This document shows positions 10,001-21,092 of a stretch of 64,000 bases of DNA, one piece after another. The notes below the pieces were generated by a model. It did no database searches and was not told the origin of the DNA. It worked only from the letters and a program-made list of their open reading frames with translations. A program made the position numbers and the translations under genes. The stretch is taken from NCBI GenBank assembly GCA_964035575.1, contig OZ037842.1, forward strand, positions 1,488,001 to 1,552,000, in the 5' to 3' direction. Source of the stretch: Rhynchopus sp. YZ270_cl-10. Its lineage: Eukaryota > Euglenozoa > Diplonemea > Diplonemida > Diplonemidae. The first letter of the stretch is position 1. Each line of letters begins with the position of its first letter.

Positions 10001-12209
10001 AGCCTGCCGCCAAAGGCAAGCAACCCCGCAAGACCCCAACCCCGACTGCAGGCACCCCCACCAAACAACAAACAGCCACCACCTTCAACGTCTCGCCAGC
10101 AGCCATGCGCAATGGCCTGCCCAACTCCCAATACGCCCCGGTCGGAGTCAAAGGGCGCGTTCCAAACAAAAGCCGCATGGTTCAGGTTAAAGAGCCCGAA
10201 AGCAAACCCGAGAAGAGAGAGGAAACCAAAGGAGGTAAGGGACGTGACCAGACCTGGGCAGAACGGATCAACACCAATGCGCCTACTGCGACTGCAGCGA
10301 CAGCTCAGACCGCAGCACCGACAGCAACGCCTGCAAAGGGGAGGGGGGCAAACGCACAAAATGCACCAACTGCGCCCACCGCACAAAGCACGCAGCCGTC
10401 CCCAACAAAGCAGAGAGTACCAACCGCAACCACACCTCCGACGGCATCGCCGCCCACAGCGGTGCCACCTACCAGTGTTCCTGCAGAACCTGCGTCGCCA
10501 ACGCCTGCAGCAGCTCCTGTGGAGAAGCCACCGACGGCAGCACCTAGAGAAAAGTCTCCGCCTGCCAGACCCGAGGTCTCTGTTCCTGCAGTTCCGGTCA
10601 CTGCGCAGGTTGCACCGGTGACGAAGCCACCGACGGCAGCGCCAGCGGTTGTGGCACCAGAGAAACCAGCCCCAGTGGTGCAGCAGCCAACACCCTCAGC
10701 GCCAGTGCTTCCGCCCCCGCCACCACTGCGGCAAGTGCTCCCAGGGTGGGACAGCACACCTGCAAAGCCAGCCGACACATCCAGCCCTCTTGACAAACTT
10801 GTGAAGGACCTCTCGCAAGACGCACCCCCACCGCACAACGAGTGGGGGCAAAAGGGCGAGGGGGAGAGAGATGGCATGGCCAATGCAGGTATGTCCGTGT
10901 TTGTTAAAGTAAGGTGAAGCACGATGGCGTACATCGCGAAGTACATTGTCTCAAACCCCTTGCTCTTTTTGAGCACATTGCGGTCTCGATTTTTGAAAGC
11001 TTGATTTATTTTAAAAAAAACTCTTTCCCACACAACAGCAGTCGGCGCGCCCCTCTCAGGCAACGGACACTGGTCGCACGGCCACCAACAGCAGCCCCAA
11101 CAGCAGCAGCAGCAACAACAACAACAGCAACACCCGCCGCTCTTCAGCACAGAAATGCTCTTCGGCGACTTCCAACAGAAGGTAATGCCCTATTTTTTAG
11201 TTGTTTAAAGTAACCCAAACACTGCCGCTTCGGCCTTTTTACTGCATAGTTGGGGTACCCCTTTACACCCGGTCACGCACCACTACACTGTCACAAGCGG
11301 GCTGTTGTACTTCAAACCAAGATTTTTTTTTTTGAGGGCGTTCCACCTTTTCCTACACTACAGAACGTCCACAACGAGGAGGTGCCAAAGGGGTACGGAT
11401 GGAACGCAGGTCTTGACCACCAGCAGTCGAGTCACAACCCCAACTCCGGGAGTGGTGCACTGCGCGGCACCCCCATAGCATGGCAGGGGCCTGTGGGCAG
11501 CGGCAAGAAGGGGGGTGGTCAGCATGGCGGTGCCAACCCAGGTGCTATAGGAGGCTTCCCTGCAGCAGTCGGGCCTAACCAGCACCACCAACAGCAGCAG
11601 CAGCAAGCCCACCAGCACCACCAGGGTTTTGACCCAGTCAACTCGACACCCTACTTCGACAGAGGCTTCTCCGGGCAAGGTGTGTTTTGAATTCACAAAG
11701 AAAAATTACCTCCATTTTCACCTACAGGAGGCCAACAAGGCGGTGGAGGGCGTGGCGCTGCGAATCTTGGCAATGGAAGCAGCAACAACGGCAGCCAGTC
11801 GGTCATCTGGAACCATTCTTTGGTATGGGAGAGGGACCTCAAAGAGGCAACGCATTTCATGATTGTTCACTCTTATTGGCAAGTTTATATTATTTCACAA
11901 AACAACTAAACTATACAGATGGGCTTTGCGCAGTATGCTAAGCAGAATGCTTCAGCGCTTCAGGGTAGTGGCCCGACACAACAAAAACAGAAGATTCAGC
12001 ACCAGCAACAGCATCACCACCAGCAGGTTCAGATGCAGCAACAACAGCATCACCAACAACAACAGCAACATCAACAGCAGCACCAACACCAACAGGCTGG
12101 TGTGCACCTAGGCCAGCAACAACAACAAACATCAATGCCCGGTGTCATCGGACCTCCAGGCGCCAGCAGTTCTCTTTTCGATAAGAATCTAGGCGGATGG
12201 CAGAAGTGA
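7081..12209 (+). CDS. J-domain/armadillo-like protein with low-complexity tail, 5 exons
   Basis: Exons 7081-10888, 11039-11181, 11364-11679, 11728-11822 and 11919-12209 join in frame to about 1550 residues; every junction is GT...AG. Residues 5-70 are a J domain with the HPD motif (34-36), which in the DnaJ family stimulates Hsp70 ATPase. Residues about 100-690 are helical repeats of ARM/HEAT style. From about 700 the chain is low complexity: a Lys/Glu stretch with many KEKE units, an Arg/Glu stretch, a Pro/Ala/Thr stretch, then Gln/His-rich and Gly-rich parts encoded by exons 2-5. The short last exons encode repetitive sequence, and the Gln runs come from CAG/CAA repeats. It is probably a cytosolic co-chaperone or scaffold. 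I know no standard family with this exact order. The junctions are read by eye; the reading frame after each join supports them. Confidence 0.8.
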
Positions 12210-12609
12210 ACTAATTTTTTTTTGGAGCAAAAAAAAACCCCCCCCATCACCCCCTCCCCGCGATAGAAGCTCTTGAACGCCTTGCCTCATAAGAGCTTCG
12301 CTATAAAAAAAAACCCCACAAGGCAGCCGTGTTTATTTTTTATAAATCAAAAAGTTTTTGCTTTTTTTTGGATTTTTTTTTAACCCTCGCCATATCGCTC
12401 ACCTTTAAACCCAAAGACAAGAGTTCGTTTGTTGTTTTTTGTTGATGACATATTTGATGCTGATCAGTGCCTGCGTCTGGTGGGGCGTTTGTACTGTCAT
12501 CTCCTCTTTTTGTTGTTATTCTTTCTTTTGTATTGAATCACTTTGATGTCTGTCTGCACTGAAGCACAGTCGTCATTCTTTTTTGAGGGTTGCAAAAAAT
12601 AAAAAAAAA

Positions 12610-12680
12610 CAGTGGAGATTGCACAACTGTGGCAACACAACCGAGGCAACTACACTTCTCCAACAACTTATCAAAAAAAA
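12610..12680 (+). repeat. Repeat family D, copy 1
   Basis: Begins ACAGTGGAGATTGCACAAC and ends CTCCAACAACTTATC plus an A tract. It is nearly identical to 26833-26908; a related copy with another inner hairpin lies at 54220-54282. Outer TGGAG pairs with CTCCA. Its AGTGGA start and CCAA...TC-A tail link it to family C. Confidence 0.6.
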
Positions 12681-13227
12681 GCAAAAATATGATCCCTTTT
12701 TTTGGGGCATTTGAAGAGGGCTTTGAAAAACAATAAAAAAGTTTTGAGCACAGAACCCTTTTGGTGATATTGTCAACAAGAACAGGAGTGCATCCATTTT
12801 TCAATACAAATTGGTTTTTCTGCACTGTTTTCTTTTTAAAAAAAAATGTTTGGTAAGAGTCTTCATTGAGACTCCAAGGGAAACGAAATGTTCGTATAAA
12901 GGGGGTGGGAAGGGAATACATTCCAACATATTTCTCCAATAAAAAAGAAATATTGGAGGATGGGATGGGAGGGGGGGTTTGGGGTTTGGGTTGATTCAGC
13001 ACTTTTCTTAATTTTTTTTCAAATCACAATTTTTTTTTTTCAAAATAAAGAAGGCGATCGGATACGTCTAAAAGGGATAAAGCAAAAGGGGGATGATAAC
13101 GCACTTTCAAAAAAAAAACTGTTGGGGCTGAAAGCAACAATATTATAAGAAAACCTAGGGTTGGGATCATGTTCTGCTACCTACTTAAACAACCGATGTT
13201 ATCGTACAGGACTGAACCTGTCTATTA

Positions 13228-14634
13228 CAGTGTGTCGCAGAATTAATGGCACCTGGGAATAATTTTGGGAAATAGGCAAAATTTGACAAAGTACATGATA
13301 TTTTCACCAGGTTGTTCCTAAAAAGTGTGCGGGGGGGCGTAAACATATTAATATGGACTACTAATTAATGGCAATATGGCCCTTTTTGGAAAAAGGGTGA
13401 ATGTGTCAAAGGTGTAAATGGGGAGCAGGCACTAAAAATATAGATGTAGCCATTGGGTGCACAAAAATAAATAGAGCATGCATTAATATTTTGTGTGCAT
13501 CCCTTTGGATTGGGAAACTGCCTCTAGGCGTCGTGGCATTGACTCGATGTAACGTGCAACGAAGCTAGTGTCCATCTTTGACCATTCTTTTTTAATGGCA
13601 CGTTTAAGTGTCGCCACGTCTTGGGGGTCCCTTTCGTTGACTGCAAACTGCAGTTTGGCCCACAGGTTCTCAATAGGATTCAGATCAGGGGAGTTGCCTG
13701 GCCAGTCTGCTTTAGGGAGGAACGAGAAAGGCTGGGTGGAGAGGAAGTCTTGAGTAGCGTTGGCAGTGTGGCAAGGAGCCCCATCCTGCTGAAAGAAGTA
13801 GCTGCTGTCAGGAAGGAGTTCTTTTATTTCTTTCAGGGCTTTCTGCAGTAGTCCCCTGTACTTCTCAGACGTAAGTGACCCCTCGTAAAAATAGAGTTGT
13901 GTCTTACCTCTAGTTGTGATCCCACCCCATACGTGAACCTTCTGGGTAGCCCTGACCTTACTAACGGTTGGAGGCGGCTCGTCACCCTCTGCAAGCCAGA
14001 CAACATCATTTTTCTTACTAACCCTGGGAAAAAGCCAAAAGTCCTTCTCATCGGTGAACATCACCTTTGACCAGTCTGTGTTTTGGTGTGCCTTTGCAAA
14101 GGCTTTCCTGGCAGTGATGTTTTTTTCTGAGAGCTTTGGCTTGCTCTTTGTTTGAACGGGCTTTAGCCCCTTGTCCTTCAGACACCTGTGGACACTGTCC
14201 TTGGAGATCTTCAATCTCGCAGCAATTTTCCTGCAAGACTGAAACCGCTTGCCCCGACTCTGCTTCACCACCTTGTTCTGAATCTTGGGGGTGGTCGTTG
14301 ATCTCTTGCGCCCCCTCCCAGGCTTATCCGCAAAGTTCCGCTCACCAGCTCTGTACTCACCCACCTGGCCAAGCTCCTCTTAGACACATTTAACAACTCC
14401 ACCACCTCCGCGTGGCTCTTCCCACCAACAACGACCAGTGACGCTGCCTGTAATCGCCGTCCTTCTGTCGTTGCCTCTGGGTTCACCACACGTCCTTTCA
14501 CCATTAAATTTTCACTTTTCTCGTATTCCTGGACGTAAATTGGATGTTTTTTGAGGGGTTTTGAAAATGTGTTTGTCAAAATTTGCCCTTTTTATTTAAT
14601 TGTGGTCAAGTGCCATTAATTCTGCGACACACTG
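13228..14634 (-). mobile_element. Tc1/mariner-type DNA transposon, DD37E
   Basis: A 1407-bp element with perfect 25-bp inverted ends (13228-13252 and 14610-14634), starting CAGTGTGTCG. TA lies directly outside both ends (13226-13227, 14635-14636). A further inner inverted block with GGCAAA and TTTGACAAA lies near 13275-13290 and 14571-14587. One minus-strand transposase fills the interior. The perfect ends suggest recent insertion. It is the only copy in the window and is much more GC-rich than its surroundings. Confidence 0.92.
13483..14504 (-). pseudogene. Tc1/mariner-like transposase with one frame break
   Basis: The cut-and-paste transposase of the enclosing element. The N-terminal helix-turn-helix part (frame covering 14265-14504, with SHAEVVELLNVSKRSLARW) and the main part (13483-14364) are in different frames. 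They are offset by one base near 14355-14365, where the protein should run from SLARWV into GEYRAGERNF. The main part keeps a second HTH (KIAARLKISKDSVHRCL) and the catalytic acids: D in MFTDEKDFW, D in FFQQDGAPCHT and E in SPDLNPIENLW. Thirty-seven residues lie between the second D and the E, so it is DD37E rather than the DD34E of Tc1 or DD34D of mariner. With one break this copy is probably inactive, unless the break is a sequencing error. Confidence 0.85.
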
Positions 14635-14876
14635 TATTGATGGTGTTCCCTATGAGGTACGTTGTTCAATTGACTTTTTTTTTTTTTGTTTTTTTATTTT
14701 TCTGTTTGTCCTGCAATCCGCTAAGGGTGGTCTGCAAAAAGCCGAATATGTAAACGGGTTTGCTAAAAAGAGAAAAATTCACTAAAAAAAACCTCATTTC
14801 CCCCCGATTTTCGAACCTATCTTGCTGTTCGATGGGGGAGAAGGGAAGAGAACAAAAGAGAGTGTGCAACACATTA

Positions 14877-14989
14877 GTCGTTCACTCACCCCAACCGTGC
14901 TCCGCAACATCAGCACCCAAACAGGTGAGATATGGTGTGTGTAGAAGCGTCAACACATCAAACAACTACGATGGGGGTGAGGGAACGAC
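14877..14989. repeat. Inverted-repeat element, copy 1 (113 bp)
   Basis: The ends GTCGTTCACTCACCC and GGGGTGAGGGAACGAC pair with one mismatch. A second copy is at 38850-38958 with the same orientation and a similar flank (GTGACACT/ATGACACT) just outside the right end. It could be a MITE or a structured RNA. Confidence 0.65.
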
Positions 14990-15911
14990 AAATGACACTA
15001 TTTACATTATTCTGTCCTTTACCAAAAAAAAATTATTCTGAGCCATGCTTCCCTCCAGCTCCCTAGGAAAAAAGAACGCTATTTTTTCACAATATATAAG
15101 AACAAATGTCTGACCTCTTTCAAGATGTATGAGGTAACCTTAGGTTATTAAAATAATTTTTGTTTTGTTTTTACAATGGGGGTAGGGGAGAAAGGAGGGG
15201 AGGGGAGAGGGGGAGAAGGCATGAAGAAAAAATATCTTTCGCGCTCTATCTGATAGAGTAGTGATAAGCATCGCAAGACATCCGCTCCTCACCCTAACCC
15301 TCCACCCTTATTAATATATGCTCTTCTCCTCAAGAAAGTGTATGCATTTTTAAAAAGCTAAAGCGTATTTCAAAGAGAAAAAAAAAATGAGGGCCTAGAA
15401 AGAGATAAGGTCGCGAAGGAAGTAGGTTTCTGAGATTTAAAAAAAAAAAAAACAAAAGCAGAGTAAAATTTAAATTAAATTAAAATAAAGGGAAACGCAC
15501 CTCAAAAAAAAAAAAACTATCCCCTTTTCCACTCTCCCCCCCCAAAAAAAAAAGACCAATTCAAAAAAAAAGGCACTCACAATTTTTCCGTAATTATTCA
15601 GATAATTTTAATCTCGTTGGATTTTTTTTTTTTTTTTTGTAATGCTTATTCCATACAATCCGCTCTTCAAAAAGCAGTGGGTAAGTAAACACTGTCTAAC
15701 TCATCCAAACTTTTCTCATTAATGGTGCTCCGGGAGGGGTCCATGTTGACAGGTCACTGACACGATTTCCGAAAGCACCAATTAGGCTGTCTTCGCTTCC
15801 AAAATCTCTGATTGCTTTCATCCCACCCCTCCTCTCCTCTCTTTCCACTTCACCCATCACAGCACACGAAACACACGAAACAGTACACATACGACTCACG
15901 AAGGCTTTAGG

Positions 15912-17348
15912 ATGGACACTGTGATGAAGGAAGAGGAGGAGGAGCATCCCATGCAGCTAAGGTACAACGATGCGAACGAGCGCAACGACGTCGAGGAGCT
16001 GCGTAAGATCATGCTCTTCCAGACTGCAGGCGTCGACCAAAAGGAGGTAAAGGCCATGGAAAGCGCTGTCTTCGCGCTCGGACGCCTCTATCTGGGAGAG
16101 ATCCCAAAGCTGAAGCAGCTGCTCTTAGATGTGAGACCGTTCTTCCAAATTATTGCGAAGGCAAGAACCGCGAGAATCGTACGCAAGCTGTTCGACCTCA
16201 TCTCAACCAGCAAGATGTCCCTCGAAGACCAGGTGGCGCTGGTGGAGGACTTCATTGAGTGGGCAAAGGTGGAGAAGCGTTCGTACCTGAGACAGCGTCT
16301 GCAGACACGCTATGGGGAGCTGAAGTTCAAGCTAGGAAAGTGCTCGGAGGCTGTGGCAGTGGTGTCGCAGTTGGTGCGTGAGGTGCGCAAGATTGACGAC
16401 AAAGGCATGCTTGTGGATGTTCACGTCCTCGAGTCGCGTTTGTACTACGCACTGCGCAACTACTCGAAGGCCAAGGCAGGCCTCATAGCGGCCCGCACTG
16501 CTGCGCACTCCATCTACGTCGCGCCGCTTACCCAGGCAGAGATTGACCACCAGTCCGGTGTTATCTCTGCACAGGAGCACGACTTCAAGGTCGCCTACTC
16601 ATATTTCTACGAAGCATTCGAAGGCTACCACAACAGCGGGGAGCATGCCGACATGGCAGAAGTCTGCCTCAAATACATGTTGATGGCGAAGGTATGAGGG
16701 GAATGGTGAGGTTAAACTCATCCATCATTTAAAACAAAACAAAAAACACAGATTCTGGACGGATGCATCTCCGATATCGGGCAGATTATGCAGCAAAAAT
16801 CTGTCTTGAAATACAAGGATCTGGACACTGTCACTGCGATGCGTGAGATTGCGGACACCTACCTCTCGCGGGACCTGCACGCCTTCAACCAGATCCGCGC
16901 AAAACACGTTAAGGTGCTTGAGGGGGACGAGATCGCGACGATTCACTTGAACGACCTGTACAATAAGCTTCTGGAACAGCATTTGCTGCGTGTGGTGGAA
17001 CCGTTTGAGAGGGTGGAAGTGTCGCACATTGCAAAGCAGATCAACTTGGACACCAAGCTCATTGAGACGAAGCTCTCGCAAATGATCCTTGACGACAAGC
17101 TCAAGGGCATTCTTGACCAGTCTGACCAATGTCTCATCGTCTATCCAGCTGATGCATCGGACGCTCTCTACCCAGACGCCATGGAAGCATTCGAAGGCCT
17201 TCACAAAGTCATCGACGCACTCTTCGACAAGTGCGCAGGAAAATTCCTCCCCAAAAAAGAAGAAAAAAAAGACGACGAAAAGAAAGACGAAAAGAAGGAC
17301 GACGACAAGGATGAGAAGAAGGACGACGAGAAGAAGGAGAAGAAGTAG
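15912..17348 (+). CDS. RPN6: 26S proteasome lid subunit Rpn6 (PSMD11)
   Basis: Exons 15912-16691 and 16752-17348 join in phase 0 across a 60-nt GT-AG intron, giving 458 residues. Rpn6 is a PCI-domain lid subunit that clamps the regulatory particle to the 20S core. Recognition rests on the helical-repeat N-terminus and the C-terminal PCI/winged-helix segment (about residues 315-420), with LYNKLLEQHLLRVVEPFERV and LSQMILDDKLKGILDQ. These match the animal and yeast pattern (LYDNLLEQNLIRVIEPF, LSQMILDKKFHGILDQ). Unusual is a tail of about 35 residues made almost only of Lys, Asp and Glu (from KKEEKKDD). Human PSMD11 is 422 residues, so the extra length is mainly this tail. A polypyrimidine stretch and CACAG lie upstream at about 15845-15862. 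Confidence 0.93.
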
Positions 17349-19064
17349 AATTGTTTTTTTTTTTGTGGGGATTCCGATTATAATGAAAAAAATGTAAAAA
17401 GGGAAGGGCGTGTGTTACACTACACCCTCTACGCTTTTCTGTTCTCCTGAATTGAAAGTATATTTTAAAAACAAAATGTGTACTTTTAGTACGCCCTCTC
17501 GTGCTTTCTTCTGTGAATAGAAAGTCTACGACATTAAAATGTGTCTTTTTGGCACATCGTAATACCATAAAAAGAGGGGAAAACGCGAGAAAGGTGTAGA
17601 GGTGTAGGTGGACCTCTGCATTAAGTTAGACGATTGCGGCTGGGGGGCGGGAGTGAATGTTGGTATTTTGCTTCCTTGAGAAAAAAATAATAAAATAAAC
17701 GTGGAGCACAATGCGCAACCGTCCTCTCGTAATAGTTCTGCTAGAATTGCTATTTTTATCTGTGTGCTCTTCTTTTTTTTCTCCCTCAACCACTAGCCCA
17801 ATTCACACAAAAAAAAAAAAGTAAAAAAGAATTCTTGTCGCTGTTTAACGGGTGTGTTCCCGTGTTTCGTCTAGTTGTGGGGTATTTTCACACCGAACGT
17901 AGTTATAGTGGAGCACATCCTCGGGTGTGTCTACACTAATACAACCAAGTTTTCAAAAAAAAAGAAAAGCAAAAAGCAACACTAACATAGGGCTTCCAAC
18001 ATTTTTTTTTTTTTCAAGCTCTGTTGTGCCGCAACAGAACTTTATTTATAAACTAGCAGCGGGGATGAATAAACTGGAAAACGATGGTTTTTGACCAATG
18101 CAAAACAAAAAAACAAAAAAGCACATAAAATACACCACAAATTGGAGTGGGGTTTTTACCGTTTTTACCCGAGGGTATATTTTTCTAAAAAATAAGGGTA
18201 TGTGTGGGGGCGGGAGGGGGGGTCTTTAAAATTGGTTTCAAAGAACAAAATGAAAACGAGGGGTAGGTGCAGGCGCTCACCTTTAAAACTGCGCTTTTGA
18301 AACTAGTTTTCATATTTTTTTAAATAAGGATGTCTGTCATCTTTGGGGGGTACCTTTTTATTTCCAATTTTGTATTTTATCTCCCTTTTTAACACTAACA
18401 CTAAAACCAAAAAACAAAACAAAGAGCAACAAGAAGAAAACAAAGTAAAAAAGCAAAATAAACGGGGTAGGGGAGGCGTCGGTAAATCCTGCGTTTTTTT
18501 TTTACAACTAAAAATAGCTTTCCCCAATCTTTTTCTCTTTTTTTGATACCCCACTCCAGAGTTGTCACAACTCGGTAACTCACATTCCACTTGCTGCAGG
18601 CCCGTCTATTCAGAGAGCGTCTTCTATAGCAGTGCTGAAACCGTACTTCGAGACGTGAGATCCACAAAGTGCATGTGTTCGTGCAGAATGTTGCAGCCTT
18701 CGTCTGACACTAGCCCTTCTCATATCTCAACTGGCGCCGCCTCAAGCAATGCGAGGTTCATTCTTCTGCTTCTTTCTTTCTTCTGTTGCGGCACTTTTTG
18801 GCGGGGAAGGGGTCGCCCACCTCAGCCTCATCGGGTCCACCGGTGGTTCTTCCGCCTTGAGACCTCCACACCAAGAGCCTTGCATACATGGAGGGTATTC
18901 AATCAAATCTGATGTATAGTATGATATGTCATAGGAGCGGAGCGCTTTTCACATCGATCTATTTGCACTTCCAACTTTCCACTTTTTTGTTTAATTTTTT
19001 TTCGCAATGTTTGTTTTACAGAGATACACAAAAACGCCCAAAAACTTTGGGGGTACAAAAAAAA
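17349..19064. other. Intergenic region
   Basis: AT-rich with A and T runs. It contains repeat C at 17902-17962. A GC-richer patch at 18550-18890 has short frames on both strands, but none looks like a known protein. A TTTTACAG acceptor-like site at 19013-19020 lies 45 nt before the next start codon. Confidence 0.5.
17902..17962 (+). repeat. Repeat family C, copy 2
   Basis: The best-preserved C copy: TTATAGTGGAGCACATCC, then CTACACTAATACAACCAAG and TTTTCA followed by A's. AGTG...CACT and CAC...GTG can pair to form one hairpin. Confidence 0.65.
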
Positions 19065-21092
19065 ATGGGAACCGGAGAAAAGCGGGTTGTCAAGAAAACT
19101 ATTAAAAAGGTGGTCAAACGGACGAAGCGTGCTGCAGGCTCTGCAGCGTCCACCACCACCACTTCAGCGGCACCTGCCGTGCGGAAGGGGCTTCTGGATG
19201 GGTTGATACCTGCTGGGGGGAAGGCGGTGGTTCAGAATGTTAAAACTGTGAAATCACCGTCAAAGTCGCCCACAGGTTCTCCTGCGGTGGTGCCGAGGGT
19301 GGCAAGGAAGTCAAACTCACCGATAAGCTCTCCTGTTGTGATGCCTAGGGTGGCAAGGAAGTCGAGATCGAAATCAAAATCAAAATCAAAATCCCGCAGC
19401 CCGCACCTCGCCGCGATGCCTGCCCCGCTCAAGGAGTCGACTGCAGTGTTCCCGGACGACGCCGACATCACCCAACAAATTTTACAATACCGCTGCGAAC
19501 GCCCTGTGTCGATTCTCGACGTCGGCCACTTCCCTCGCGCAGACAGCATGAGTCTCGATTCAGACCGCTCCTCAGCCTCCGACTCCGACTCCGATGTGGA
19601 GGCGCCTGCCATTGGCTCTACCACCAACCGAAACGTTCTCAACTCTTTTATCGAAAAAAAAAGCGAATTCTATGTCGAGCCCGAAGTAGTCGAGAGCACG
19701 CGGGGCGACATGGAGTCAGTTCACACCTTACTTTCTGAGGCAAAATCCGAGAAGCCGAAACCTGCACCAGGAATTGACCCCCACGGAGAAGACGGGCTCG
19801 CACCCTACATGGGGTTCATTGAAGACGACGGCGATGAGGGGATGGAGTTCAACCTACAGGACCTCCCCGTTGGCGAACGCAACCCAATCTGGATCGGTGC
19901 ACATGGTGCCGACATGGTCTTCAAAACGAGCCGTCTCATCTCTCTAAACTGGGATATTCTTCGTTTCATGCAGTACCACGGAATATCTAAAGCAAACAAA
20001 AAGACTGCCCGTACCCTCGGCAAAAACTCTCTAGCAATTGTCACCCAAGCTATCGAAGATAACTGGTCTGCTCTTACCTATTCAGACCCGACCTCTACGT
20101 TGCCCGCTGCCGATTCCTCGAGGGCGTCGTACAGTATTGAAGGGGAGTTGGTAGGGTCGTTGTCTACCCGCCTTGCACGGAATGGATCCGATGTTAACAT
20201 CTGCCTTTTTTTGAAGCCAGAGAAAAAGGCTGCAGGGAAAGCTCCTTTGCTCATCGACGTTGCAGGACTGAAGGATATCCTCAAGAAAACGCTAGAGGAA
20301 GCAAAGGAAGGAGAAGAAGACCCAAAACTCAAAGTCGCAAACAGCGCTGCCAGGTCGGAAGGGTTGCGTTCATTTAACGACTTTGGGGTGTATCTCCGGG
20401 GTGAGGCGGCTCATGGCGAAACTCTGATCACCCCCCTTACCCTTTCTCATCTCGAGCTTGGCACCAAAATCGTCTTTTTCGTGAATGATGTCAATCGGTT
20501 TACTCCAAAAACCGCGGATTTTATCTCCAAAAAACACAATCAATACAAAGAAAAGCTGGAGTCTCTTGTTCTCGTCACCTCTGAACTGATTCGGCAGAGG
20601 GGGATGCACGGAGTTCCTCGCACTTATGAGGTTGCGTTGATGGCGATCTCCTTTTTGAACCACAAAAGCGCTATTGGGTATTCAAGCAAAGGAGACCACA
20701 GCGTTGCAGCATTGTTTGTGGACTTTTTGTCGTATTTGACGTGGCGGTTCAACTCCTATGCAGTCGCATTGAATCCGCATGACCTATCTGGACGGTCTGT
20801 CAAAAAAGAATCAATCCAAATCGCAAAAAACCAACATCTCCACATCATCGACCCCATCTCCGGACGCAATGCCGCCTGGAAATGTTACAATTGGGTAGCA
20901 ATCCGCGAGGTCCTCGAAAACGCTCTTCACATGCTAACAGGCCTGACAGATGAAGTGCACGACTTTGTCGGAACCGACATTGCTGCAGCAGGCCTTGCCG
21001 AAAACGCCATGAACCTCCACTCGGCGCACCCATCAGCGCTCAGCCGCCCAACCCTCCTTTCAAGGGTAATTCTATCGTCGAAGTTAAAATGA
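19065..21092 (+). CDS. Noncanonical poly(A) polymerase-like protein, degenerate active site
   Basis: The ATG at 19065 gives 675 residues. The frame is open upstream to 18888, but those 59 codons are T-rich-DNA translation and contain an acceptor-like TTTTACAG, so I leave them out. Residues 1-230 are basic and disordered, with SPSKSPTGSP and KSKSKSKS repeats. Residues about 330-620 look like the nucleotidyltransferase plus PAP-associated domains of the Trf4/Cid1/GLD-2 group. GSLSTRLARNGSDVN (364-378) lines up with the GS..xG.....SDxD active-site motif. HGVPRTYEVALMAISFL and HLHIIDPISGRN match the later conserved segments. The second metal-binding Asp is Asn378, and the third Asp is not evident near GTKIVFFVND. 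The role is therefore probably non-catalytic or altered (RNA binding or scaffold); family assignment is by motif only. Confidence 0.65.
   Translation: MGTGEKRVVKKTIKKVVKRTKRAAGSAASTTTTSAAPAVRKGLLDGLIPAGGKAVVQNVKTVKSPSKSPTGSPAVVPRVARKSNSPISSPVVMPRVARKSRSKSKSKSKSRSPHLAAMPAPLKESTAVFPDDADITQQILQYRCERPVSILDVGHFPRADSMSLDSDRSSASDSDSDVEAPAIGSTTNRNVLNSFIEKKSEFYVEPEVVESTRGDMESVHTLLSEAKSEKPKPAPGIDPHGEDGLAPYMGFIEDDGDEGMEFNLQDLPVGERNPIWIGAHGADMVFKTSRLISLNWDILRFMQYHGISKANKKTARTLGKNSLAIVTQAIEDNWSALTYSDPTSTLPAADSSRASYSIEGELVGSLSTRLARNGSDVNICLFLKPEKKAAGKAPLLIDVAGLKDILKKTLEEAKEGEEDPKLKVANSAARSEGLRSFNDFGVYLRGEAAHGETLITPLTLSHLELGTKIVFFVNDVNRFTPKTADFISKKHNQYKEKLESLVLVTSELIRQRGMHGVPRTYEVALMAISFLNHKSAIGYSSKGDHSVAALFVDFLSYLTWRFNSYAVALNPHDLSGRSVKKESIQIAKNQHLHIIDPISGRNAAWKCYNWVAIREVLENALHMLTGLTDEVHDFVGTDIAAAGLAENAMNLHSAHPSALSRPTLLSRVILSSKLK

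Larger units (their letters stand above)
12210..15911. other. Intergenic region with a transposon
   Basis: AT-rich DNA holding repeat D (12610-12680), a mariner-type transposon (13228-14634) and a 113-bp inverted-repeat element (14877-14989). From 14990 to 15700 only A/T runs and a G-rich patch (15178-15222) are visible. Confidence 0.5.

Noticed and set aside
9590-10621. 343-residue + strand frame
   Set aside because: Shifted-frame reading of the same low-complexity coding region; the J-domain frame is clearly the real one.
10305-11150. 281-residue minus-strand Gly/Cys/Ala-rich frame
   Set aside because: Antisense of the Pro/Thr/Ala and Gln repeats, and it crosses an intron of the + strand gene.
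18888-19064. 59-codon N-terminal extension of the nucleotidyltransferase-like gene
   Set aside because: T-rich, hydrophobic translation crossing an acceptor-like TTTTACAG; the ATG at 19065 starts the normal coding composition.
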